Origin: Folioceros fuciformis
Taxonomy: Eukaryota > Anthocerotophyta > Anthocerotopsida > Anthocerotales
Reading direction: 5' to 3'
Length of the DNA stretch: 43,883 bases
Assembly (NCBI GenBank): GCA_049999805.1
Contig: JBNGIO010006264.1
Span: 116,085 to 159,967, forward strand
In this document: piece after piece, positions 32,996-42,355 of the stretch
Position numbering within the stretch: position 1 is the first letter of the stretch
Layout: every line of letters starts with the position of its first letter
Notes under the pieces: generated by a model
The model's input: the letters and a program-made list of their open reading frames with translations, nothing else
The model's database searches: none
What the model was told of the DNA's origin: nothing
Translations under genes and position numbers: made by a program

Positions 32996-35900
32996 TCACC
33001 CCAGTCCAACGAAACCGAACAGGCCACCTCCACCGAGCTCCGCTTGCCGAAGTTCCCTTTTCCTCTGCTCCTCTAGCGGATCGGGGCTCCTCATCAGCCT
33101 CCGCACTCGTCTGTGGTCACCAAAAGCAAACCATGAGCACCAACGGGTGGTCCCAGGACATCAGTCAGTGCGCAAGAAAGTTCCGGCAACCCAGAAATAC
33201 CTATCATGCTCGCACAGAGCGGGAAACGTCGGCATGAATTCCTTAGCTTTGGGCATGGGGACCTGTTGGAACCAATCGTGCTTCAAAGCTTCCTCGGCTG
33301 TTATGCGCTGCACACATGGAAAGACCTGCTCAAATGCCTGCGGGCAGGGAACAGATCGCTGCCAGCAAGCACGGAACAGGAGGAAAGACCAACAACGGAG
33401 AATACGTGGTACCTTTTGAGGATCGTAAGTTAAAAGCTTGTTCAGGAGATCAAAGCCACTTTCGGACAATGCTGGTCTTCCAGCAAATGCCGTTGCAGGG
33501 AATTTTTCCCTCAACCTGTTGTACCTGGAGACAAATGACAGAAGGAGAGCACAAATTAAGTCGATTATCCCGCTACATCACAACCTAGCACTCTGATTGC
33601 TTCCCTTGATTACTTACGGTTGCTTAACAAAGTTGCATTTAATGCCTGGCAACTTTGGATAGTCTGGCCATATAGTTTCTGTTGGTGTGCCAAGGACTTT
33701 AAAAATCTGATGCAAGCAAATGACATAGGGAGTTAACAAGGCACTCAAGCCTACCCAACCTAAAACAATATAGTGGGCAAAACGACAATCAAACAAACAA
33801 AGCACACCACTTGTGGGCCTACCAATGATAATAAATACAGTAAATGGAAACTAGATCCTACATCCCACATCAGTAGAAAATCTCCATAAAACCTGGGTTC
33901 ATACATCGAGGTCACCACAAAAATCATCGGTCAAACATACCGTGCACGATCCACTCAGCACAGCATCCTGTATACTCAAGCACACAATGAAAATGCACAA
34001 AGCACAGACAAGGAAGCCACACCTTATCCAGTTGCTCTATCTCCGTAGTGCCGTTGAAAAGTGGTGCCTTCGCCAAAAACTCAGCCATGATGCATCCCAA
34101 CGACCACATGTCTATTGCCGTTGAGTACAGCTTAGTTCCCAGCAGCAACTCAGGCGCCCTGAAAATAAACACCAGACAAGACATGTGATAATCTGACACG
34201 GGCATCCCCGCTTTGGTGGATCACACTACATACAGACATAAAAACTACAAACAGAGATATACTAACACATATTGATCATCACCAGCCATAATCTGCCATA
34301 CCTGTACCAAAGCGTGACCACTTTGTGCGTATAGGCCTTCAAGGGGCTGCCATACTGCCGAGCCAAACCAAAATCACAGATTTTCAATTCACCCCGGTTG
34401 TTCAGAAGCAGGTTCGACGTTTTCAAATCCCTGACACAAAGACAAGCTCAAGATCAGTAAATGCAAGCATAGACACAAAACTCAAAGCAACACTTAGCAG
34501 AAAAGATGCACACCATGAGCTGCAACACCAACTGTACCTGTGGAGGACCCAATTGTCATGGAGGTACTTAACACCTTCAAACAGTTGAAGCATCAGGCAT
34601 TTGACTTCACTTTGACTAAAAGGCTGTTTCATACTTTCCATAAGACCCTTCAAATCATGTTCCATGTACTCCATGACCATGAAGATGGAATCTAGATTGC
34701 TCCCTACGACAACTTCTTTCACATCCACCACTGAGGGATGGTGGAAAGAAAGCAGCACATTGATCTCCCGGAGAGAAGTCATGGGAAAACCTTCTTGCTC
34801 CTGTTGCATCTTCACCTTCTTTAGAGCAACAATCTCACCAGTCCTCTTGTCCCTTGCACGATACACCACCCCGTAGGTACCTTCATCAATCCTGTTTAGT
34901 CTGGTCTCACAATCAAGCGGAAGTCACAAAGCATGCCAAATACAACATACACCGGCTGTCAAAGAAAACTGAAGATGAAGCTCATAACTTGTGTATTATC
35001 TTACCTTTCAAATTCATCCACACTGCGACAACCTTGCAACATATCAATGGTGCGTAGCATTGAGCCATTTACTGGCTGAGCAGGTTCATCCTCTGACTCT
35101 GATTCCAGTTCAGGCCGTTGCTCTTCCACATCTTCTGTGTCCCCTTCTTCATCAAGCTCCATAAGCTCTCGCTTATTTAGCTCTCGTTCATCCTCTTCCT
35201 CACGTTCTCCTCCACCCCCGCTGCCGAGGACCTCACTGCCATCACTTTCACTTCCTTTCACCTTCACTCCACGAGCATCATCACCCTTATCTCTAATATA
35301 CTCACCTGGCTCAGGGGATGCACTCAGACCATGATTTGCCTGACGCCTTTCCGGAGACGGGAGCTCATCATCACTGTTATCGGACAGAAGTCGACCCGAC
35401 ACGTTTTGCCCACGGTTTTGCGTCATCCTTGACTTCGATCCCAGGAGTGGCGACTTCAAATGCTCAGGACTATGAGTTTCCTCTGCCCATCTCGAGGCTG
35501 CTATTGTGACGGGAGGTGCAACCTCATCGTCCTCCACTTGCGAGTGGAGCAGCTGGCCAGGCTCAGGCTCATCATCCGACAACATTGGAGACTCAGCCAC
35601 ATTCTCACGGTCAGCCATCACAGTATCTCCAACTTCCTGCTCGTCATTACTGGTTGATACCTCAGGCCCACTCCGCTGCTGAGCTGGTGGTGACACTGGT
35701 GACACAGATCTTTCCCTATCCCTCCCTGACGACAATGGCTTTGAGACAGGGGTTGATGAAGACACCAGAGATGGTGTCTTGCGGCCCACACTTGTAGAGA
35801 CAGGAGACCTACGCTGTGCAGACGACGAAGGGGTAGGTCGCTTTGACAGGGAAGGAGAACGTCGCTTAGATAAAGGGGGAGTAGACCTGCCAGACGAGGG

Positions 35901-37050
35901 AGGAGTACCACGACCAGACACAGTGGTGGAACCACGACCAGATAAGGGGGAAGTTCGCCTGCCAGGTTGAGAAGCCATAGAGACGGACTGCGGAGGCACA
36001 AGACTGGCGCCCGCACCAGAACCTGAAGTAGTTGCAACTTGTGACGGTGAAGGAGCCATGCTCTTCGCAGGTAAGCGTTGTGCGGATGCCCGCTGCGAAA
36101 AGGCCTCCTGAGAAGCACCAAACCTCAATACGCTTGTAGATGATGCACCTGAGGGTTTCGAACGAGCACCAGATTTTTCATCAAGATCCCACACAATGGG
36201 AGAGAACTTACGCTTCTTTGCTGGCGCCGGACCTCCTTCAGATCCTCCTTCCCCTCCACCTTCCTTTCCCTGCATCTGCCGGCCGGAATCGGCCGCAACG
36301 GAGCTCCCTTCCTCTCCTCGACTAGCCTGGTCCCGAGACTCTACAAAATCCATCTGGTTCCTGTCTCCGTCCTCGTTTCTGCTTCCACTAGACAGCTCCC
36401 CGGGCTCCCTCTCCGTGTCCTTGCTCCCCGGCTTGCCTGCCGAAACAGGAGCCCCCGCACCCGGGTGCTCTCTCTCAGAAGGCGTGTCACTCCCTGATGA
36501 CGCTCCGACAGCAGCCATAGCCTGAGCCGCCGTGCCAAGCACCAAACCCCGTTCCTTCACTGGACTCTGCCTCCTTTCCGCCTCCACCTCCGGAAGCCAT
36601 CTCATTGCCCTAGCCCCTTGTTCCCTGTCCTTGTCNNNNNNNNNNNNNNNNNNNNNNNNNNNNNNNNNNNNNNNNNNNNNNNNNNNNNNNNNNNNNNNNN
36701 NNNNNNNNNNNNNNNNNNNNNNNNNNNNNNNNNNNGTCTCGAGCTCCCTTGTCTACATCCCGATCCTTGGAACGATCCCGCTCTTTCGAGTGCTCCTTTT
36801 CCTTCTCCTTCCTGCCCGAGTAGCCATCTCCACTGCCGCCAGCGTGGGACAATGCCCTGTCCCGTTCCGAGCCCAAGGAATTCCGGTCCCGGGTGCTCTC
36901 CCGGTCCCTGTCCCGGTCTCTCTCCCGATCCCTCTCGCGGTCCCTCTCCCGCTCCCTCTCACGCTCCCGCTCTCGGTCCCGATCGCGATCTCGCAGCCCC
37001 CGGCTCCGCGTGCTCGGCAGAGAGGAATTGTGGTGCCGTCCCGCCGCCAT
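32996..37050 (-). CDS. CDKG: Cyclin-dependent kinase, CDKG/CDK11-like (PLTSLRE type)
   Basis: Exons 37050-35005 (with a 100-N gap), 34900-34538, 34430-34302, 34158-34023, 33706-33618, 33524-33413, 33307-33201 and 33110-32996. The N-terminus [10 protein letters not shown] leads into an Arg/Asp/Glu repeat ([12 protein letters not shown] type) like splicing-factor RS/RD regions, then Ser/Pro-rich and acidic stretches with [32 protein letters not shown] opens the kinase domain: DEGTYGVVY loop, IVALKKV lysine, MTSLRE cyclin-binding helix, HRDLKTSN, CDFGLAR and YRAPELL. The tail [19 protein letters not shown] is typical of plant CDKG. CDKG kinases with cyclin L act in the nucleus on splicing and meiosis. 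The gap lies in the RD repeat, so the N-terminal length and exact frame there are unknown; both sides resume the same style of repeat. All kinase motifs are intact. Confidence 0.94.
36636..36735. other. Assembly gap of 100 N inside CDKG exon 1
   Basis: The gap falls in the repetitive Arg/Asp-coding tract. Frames on its two sides differ by one with the nominal 100 bases, which says only that the placeholder length is wrong. Confidence 0.97.
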
Positions 37051-37806
37051 GGCGCTCAACCTAGTCGCATCTTGGAGACACCATACAATTTCACAAACCC
37101 GGCCTTCCTGATCCAGAAACACTGGGACATCTACACCTCCGGTGCTGCTCTTCACAGCTCGCTGTGGCGCGGATTACTTAATACAGTACGAGGGAGCTCC
37201 GAAGTTGGGTTCGTCAGTAAAATAAAAGTTTCCTTTCAAACATGTGTGACAAGGTTCGATATCCGGGGCCAGTCTCGGGTGCCCGTTTTGGTGGAAACTG
37301 CGAATGTCATTTCCTTAACCCTAAAAGGACGTATTTGATTTTGTTCAACCCTAAAGGTTGAACCTCATTTTCTGGCCTTCGGATATAGCCACAAGTGTCC
37401 CGGTCGTCTTTGCTGATTTATTTTCATATAAATAAATAATTTTCTGCCTTTTTTATGTGCAGTATATAACATGTTCATACAAATCTGGTTACCATCCAAA
37501 ACGAATACAGTGCACATGTACAGTACGTTCTGTCCAAAGCACCTCGACTCCCCTGATGAGCAGATGCCACCATACCAATTCCGCACCCATCACCCGTTGC
37601 AAACCTCGCGACATGTATCCCCCAACGACGGACTAAGTGCACGGGTGCAGGAATTTCCCAAAAATAGCACAGAGCAAGCAAAACTGACATTCCATCCAAG
37701 GCATTGTCCACACTCTAGTTGAACTAGTTAAAGGCGTTCATGAGATCCACTTGCTTCCTTCTCACAACGCCACGAGGTATTCGGCTGCATCCACCTGCAC
37801 AAAGTT
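37051..37806. other. Upstream region of CDKG
   Basis: Presumed promoter and leader of the kinase gene, plus AT-rich sequence. A small perfect inverted repeat, GTTCAACC-CTAAA-GGTTGAAC, is at 37343-37363. No coding similarity was found on either strand. Confidence 0.5.
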
Positions 37807-38102
37807 TTACCAGTTGCGTTCTAAAGCGATGGCCCCACAGTGAACAGGCATGAAGCAATTTGCCTCACTCATGTCGCACGTTGGCGACCACCGACTGTCG
37901 GCGGGGGGCATGGAGACAAACGCCTTTCTCACATGCCGCACTTCGCTCGTGGTCGGAGATAGTTTCACCTCTTGCGGCAGAGCGCCATAGCCAGACCCCA
38001 CTTCGTTATAGCAGGGTCCTGCGAATTTCACCCGAAAAGCTCCATTCTGGAGCCGCAGCTGGCACAGGAATTTGAAGGTTTCGCAATTGTACCTGTTCAG
38101 AA
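37807..38102 (-). other. Unrecognised open frame, possible terminal exon
   Basis: On the minus strand, after a plausible acceptor (GAACAG at 38103), an open frame of about 97 codons runs to TAA at 37809-37807. It reads YNCETFKFLCQLRLQNGAFR, then VKFAGPCYNEVGSGYGALPQ, VRHVRKAFVSMPP and ends GAIALERNW. The composition is protein-like with six cysteines. I do not recognise the family. It lies downstream of the PPR stop on the same strand, so it might belong to a separate small gene or to lost 3' coding sequence; no start codon is evident. Confidence 0.3.
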
Positions 38103-38342
38103 CGTAGTTAAGATAAGTTGAGCCCTTGTAGTTTAGTTGAGTGCTTCAAAGCAGATCCTCACATCGACACCATAGAGGGACTTCCCGAGTCACCAGTGTC
38201 ACGGATCAGCTCATGGACACCCCTTGCACCACCTGAATTGCACCTGCGCATCATCTCTGCCAAGTTCCTCCTCACCTGGCACAACTTCGCCTTCCGCCTA
38301 TGACCCCGGTCATGATCATCTATATTTTCATCGAAGAAAGAC

Positions 38343-38478
38343 GCCCTGCGAGGAGACCGTGGGTCATACCCTTCTTTCTTCGTTTTGTGAACAAGGTCTA
38401 TCCTCATCAGCGACTGGAGCCCTGCGAGGAGTCCAGACGTGGCACATACCCTTCGTTCTTCATTTTGGGAACAAGATA
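38343..38478 (-). repeat. Tandem duplication of about 77 bp at the PPR 3' end
   Basis: Plus-strand GCCCTGCGAGGAG begins units at 38343 and 38419; both continue CATACCCTTCKTTCTTCRTTTTGKGAACAAG. In protein terms the PPR end LVPKMKNEGYVPR is echoed downstream by LVHKTKKEGYDPR, in a frame that continues FFDENIDDHD. The PPR stop codon (38409-38407) lies between the two homologous blocks. Confidence 0.85.
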
Positions 38479-41448
38479 CTTCAATCTTGCATATATGCCA
38501 TCACTCTCGGGATGCTGTATATCCCCAACCACAAAAGTGTGCACCAGGCCGTCCATGTCTGTCCACCAGCTCTGGCCTGGCCGCTTCCATGCCCCAGTTT
38601 CCTTTCTTCGTACATGCATCTGATCTGCCTCCTCCCCCATCTGCGCACCGCTGTAAATGTTTGACATAGATACGTATACTGCAGCATTTGTTCCATCCAG
38701 CTTTACCGCTTCATCAAACGCATGGCGTCCCACCTCTACGTTGCTCCACTTACAACAGGCACCCAACAGAGCATGCCAAACTGCAGCATCAGGCAGCTCA
38801 GGGATTGTCTTTACCATTGCCAGTGCCTCATCGAGTTGGCCTGCTCGACCCAGAAGATCCACCATGCACGTGTAGTGCTCAGTGGTGGGCGTGATGAGAT
38901 AGTCCCTCTTCATAGATTCGAAGTACTCTTGACCGATGTCCACGAGCCCCGCATGACTGCATACTGTAAGAACGCTGAGGAAGGTAATGCCGTTCGGCTG
39001 TATGTAATCCTCTTTCATTCTGCGAAATAAGTCAAGCACCACTTGACTGTCTCCTTGACGGGAGTATCCTGCAATCAGTGCATTCCAGGCAACAACGTCT
39101 CGTTCTAACAAAGCATCAAACGCTTTTTGCGCATCAACCATACTCCCACACTTGGCATACATGTTTATCAAACCAATCGCTACAAATAGGTCAGCTTGGA
39201 GGCCCCGAGTTTCAATCTCTGCATGCACCTGCTTTCCCCAGTGCAGCGCTGCCACACTTGCACAAGTTTGAAGGAGGCACAAAAATGTCACTGCATTGGG
39301 TGCTGGAGTGCCGTCTTCTTGCATAGAACTATAGAGATTAAGGGTTTCCTGACCCATGCCCTGCTGTGAATACCCCGTTATCAAGGCATTCCACGTCACA
39401 ATATCTTTTTGAGCAAGTCTGTCAAACACCCTCTTCGCTTCCAGCAGGCTGCCACACTTTGCGTACATGTTCACCAAACTGTTTGCTACGAACACATCAC
39501 CTTCAAGCCCTTGGTCTTCAATTTCAGCATGAAGCTGCATCCCCTTATCCAAAGCTGAGGCCCCTACGTTTGCACAGGCCTGCAAGAGGCATGCAAATGT
39601 CACAGAATCAGGTGCAGCAACACCGTCTTCCTGCATAGCACAATAAAGATCCAGGGCTTCCTCACCTAATCCTTGCTGCGAATATCCTCCTATCAAAGCA
39701 TTCCACGTCACAACATCTTTTTGAACAAGCCTGTCAAACACGGCATGGGCATCCTCTAGACTTCCACACTTGGCATACATGTTGACCAAACTGCTAGACA
39801 CAAACACATCAGCCAGAAGACCTTGCTCTCCAATCTGGGCATGAAGCTGCCTCCCCTGCTCCAAAGCAGGGGATCCCACAGTTGCACATGCCTGCAGAAG
39901 GCACAGAAATGTCACAGAGTCAGGCGAAGCATTGCCTTCTTGTTGCATAGCAATGTAAAGATCCAAGGCTTTCTGACCCATACCCTGCTGGTGATATCCT
40001 GCTATCATGGCATTCCACGTCACCACGGTCTTGTGATCAAGTCCATCAAATACTCCCTGAGCATCATCTAAACTGCCACACCTTGCATACATGTGAACCA
40101 AACTGCTAGCTACAAATATATCAACATGAAGCCCTCCTCCCCGAATCTCGGCATGAAGCTGCTTACCCTTCTCCAAACATGGAGCACCAACACTTGCACA
40201 GGCCTGCAGGAGGCTCAAGAAGGTTACGGAATCGGGTGCAGTGTTACCCTCCTTTTGCATCTTACTGTAAAGAAGAAGAGCTTCCTGGCCCATGCCCTGC
40301 TGGGAATATGCAGCTATCATGACATTCCATGTCACCACATCTTTCTGGGCAAGTCTGTCAAACACAACCTGAGCATCTTGTAAGCTCCCACACTTGGCAT
40401 ACATGTTTACCAAGCTGTTGGCCACAAACACATCATCTTGAAGGCCCCGTTCTCCAATCTGCACATGAAGGTGCTTCCCTTTCTCCAAAGCCAGGGGACC
40501 CACACTAGCGCATGCCTGCAGGAGGCACACAAATGTCACAGAATTGGGCGAAGCAATGCCTTCTTCTTGCATAGCATCGTACAGATGAAGTGCTTCATGA
40601 CCCTTGCCCTCCTGAGAATAGCCTGAAATCAAAGCCGTCCACGTCACCACGTCTTTCTCACCAAGTTCGTCAAACACGCCCTGGGCATCTTTCAGGCTCC
40701 CACACTTTGCATACATGTCCACCAAGCAACTACAAACAAACAAATCAGAATCCACTCCACTGGCCAGCAAATCAGCATGCACCTGCCGTCCGGTGCCCAA
40801 GTCTCCTGCCCTTGCACAGGCCTGCAGAGCTCCGATAAACACATGCCCATCCGCCTTAACATTCGACCTGCGCATCTCATGATACAGTTTTATGGCCTGC
40901 CTAGCTTGTCCGTGCTTGGCATGCATAGAAATTATGGAAGACCAAGTGAAGGTATCCGGTTTGGCAACCATATTGAATACATCCATAGCTTCCCGCAACC
41001 TGCCATGAGAAGCGTACATCCGCAAGATATGGTTGCACAAGAAGGTATCCGACTCATACCCCTTTTTCACACTCAGATCATGGACACGGCGCCCCAGAAC
41101 CAGGTCCTTCTTAGCCACACATCGTTTGAGAACAGTGTAAAAGAGAGACAGGGATATCCGACAGTTCGTGTGCACCAGGAGACGCAGAGATTCAACAGCC
41201 TCACTGAGATGGCCCTGTTCACAAAGTCTGATCACGGTTTCAGTCGTTACGATTCTTTCGTATCCTGCAGGCCTGCGAGGATCAGGATCATTCTTATCTG
41301 GCAAGAACCATGTGGACTTGGAGGTCAGGCCCCTTTCGGCAAAACCTCTGTTCCCGACTATTTGTCTTTGTCCGCTCCAGAAACGCTCCAGCCGCACATG
41401 GCCCCGTTGTCTCAACTGCGAATGAAGTGCAACTCGCCAGGTAACCAT
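38407..41448 (-). CDS. PLS-class pentatricopeptide repeat protein, E/E+ type with truncated C-terminus
   Basis: An intronless gene of 1013 residues from the first ATG (MVTWRVALHSQLRQRGHVRL), a basic, acid-poor leader suggesting mitochondrial targeting. An open frame continues 57 codons upstream without an ATG. From about residue 90 the protein is a chain of P, L and S repeats; the MYAKCGSL and DVVTWNALI motifs recur. The middle contains six modules of about 103 residues (LHAEI, DVFVANSLVNMYAKCGS, VFDRLAQKDVVTWNALI, GYSQQGMGQEALDLY, PDSVTFLCLLQACA) that are unusually alike. The end has E-type motifs (HYTCMVDLLGRAGQLDEA, WHALLGACCKW) and E+ (TDMDGLVHTFVVGDIQHPES), then stops at GYVPRLDSSQGSSR, where DYW proteins would begin the deaminase domain. 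Such proteins bind organellar RNA; editing would need a DYW partner in trans. It is not interrupted. Confidence 0.93.
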   Translation of the reverse strand: MVTWRVALHSQLRQRGHVRLERFWSGQRQIVGNRGFAERGLTSKSTWFLPDKNDPDPRRPAGYERIVTTETVIRLCEQGHLSEAVESLRLLVHTNCRISLSLFYTVLKRCVAKKDLVLGRRVHDLSVKKGYESDTFLCNHILRMYASHGRLREAMDVFNMVAKPDTFTWSSIISMHAKHGQARQAIKLYHEMRRSNVKADGHVFIGALQACARAGDLGTGRQVHADLLASGVDSDLFVCSCLVDMYAKCGSLKDAQGVFDELGEKDVVTWTALISGYSQEGKGHEALHLYDAMQEEGIASPNSVTFVCLLQACASVGPLALEKGKHLHVQIGERGLQDDVFVANSLVNMYAKCGSLQDAQVVFDRLAQKDVVTWNVMIAAYSQQGMGQEALLLYSKMQKEGNTAPDSVTFLSLLQACASVGAPCLEKGKQLHAEIRGGGLHVDIFVASSLVHMYARCGSLDDAQGVFDGLDHKTVVTWNAMIAGYHQQGMGQKALDLYIAMQQEGNASPDSVTFLCLLQACATVGSPALEQGRQLHAQIGEQGLLADVFVSSSLVNMYAKCGSLEDAHAVFDRLVQKDVVTWNALIGGYSQQGLGEEALDLYCAMQEDGVAAPDSVTFACLLQACANVGASALDKGMQLHAEIEDQGLEGDVFVANSLVNMYAKCGSLLEAKRVFDRLAQKDIVTWNALITGYSQQGMGQETLNLYSSMQEDGTPAPNAVTFLCLLQTCASVAALHWGKQVHAEIETRGLQADLFVAIGLINMYAKCGSMVDAQKAFDALLERDVVAWNALIAGYSRQGDSQVVLDLFRRMKEDYIQPNGITFLSVLTVCSHAGLVDIGQEYFESMKRDYLITPTTEHYTCMVDLLGRAGQLDEALAMVKTIPELPDAAVWHALLGACCKWSNVEVGRHAFDEAVKLDGTNAAVYVSMSNIYSGAQMGEEADQMHVRRKETGAWKRPGQSWWTDMDGLVHTFVVGDIQHPESDGIYARLKYLVPKMKNEGYVPRLDSSQGSSR

Positions 41449-41668
41449 ATTCCGCACAATCACATGAAGGATCCATGGACCTAGCCCGGAAGTTGGTCTG
41501 ATGAGCCACACGATCCCTCGTTCGTGGCATTGATTCCAGCTCGTTGCGCTGCTTTCAACACTGACGAACGAAGAATCATTGGTTGTTTTCTCCTTCGCAG
41601 GCTGCCGCTCTTTCAGCAAGTTGTGAATTCCTCAAATTTGTAGCAGGGAACATGTACAGTCCACCCTC

Positions 41669-41713
41669 CCTAAATGTTACCTGTTCGGAGTAGGACATTG
41701 AGTAACATTTAGG
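41669..41713. repeat. Perfect 12-bp inverted repeat
   Basis: CCTAAATGTTAC (41669-41680) and GTAACATTTAGG (41702-41713) are exact reverse complements separated by 21 bases. It lies about 220 bases upstream of the PPR ATG. It could be a transcribed hairpin or a miniature transposon fragment; I see no target-site duplication. Confidence 0.9.
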
Positions 41714-41752
41714 AGGTGTAACAATTAGAGAATTCAAGTATTTATCAAAAAC

Positions 41753-41777
41753 TATATATATATATATATATATATAT
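41753..41777. repeat. (TA)n microsatellite
   Basis: About twelve uninterrupted TA units followed by further AT-rich sequence. Confidence 0.95.
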
Positions 41778-42355
41778 TAAAATATATAAATTATATTTTA
41801 TATTCATTATATAATATACATGAATTATATACTTAATATTATAATACCTTTAAAATAAATAAAAGAAAATTAAACATTAAATTAGCATGTTATTTCTACT
41901 TGTTTAACTTTCTTTAAAACTTTTGTCACAACAGCTCACTCATCATATAGGGACGCACACAAACTGCGTTTCACCATGGCGCAGGTACTAGCAACCTAAT
42001 GGGGCGGAAACAAGAACCTGCAACAAACTATATAAAGGTAGACGTAAGGACAAGTAGAAACATTAAATACTAGACTAACCCAACCATTATCCCATAATTA
42101 GAAAATAACCAGTTAAATATGGGTATATACCCATAAACTAGAATTGTAGGTAGAATGGTCAAAACAGTAACCTAATTGGGTTACCTCCAATAGTTCTTGG
42201 CCTGAACAAGGCTAGGATCTACATGTACACGAGAAACGGGAAGAAAAGATAGTCATTGACTCTTCCGCCCAACTTCTCATGTCCTAAGCATCTAAGGATT
42301 GTTGCAACTTCTCGATTTGTTGCAAATTCCTAATCGTAGACTTCATATTATTTAG

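Larger units (their letters stand above)
41449..42355. other. AT-rich upstream region of the PPR gene
   Basis: It contains an inverted repeat (41669-41713), a TA microsatellite (41753-41777) and further AT-rich sequence with small palindromes such as ATGGGTATATACCCAT (42119-42134). There is no coding similarity except the 57 open codons before the PPR ATG. Confidence 0.55.

Noticed and set aside
37250-37275. tRNA B-box-like GGTTCGATATCC
   Set aside because: Spacing within the box is wrong and no A-box or cloverleaf precedes it.
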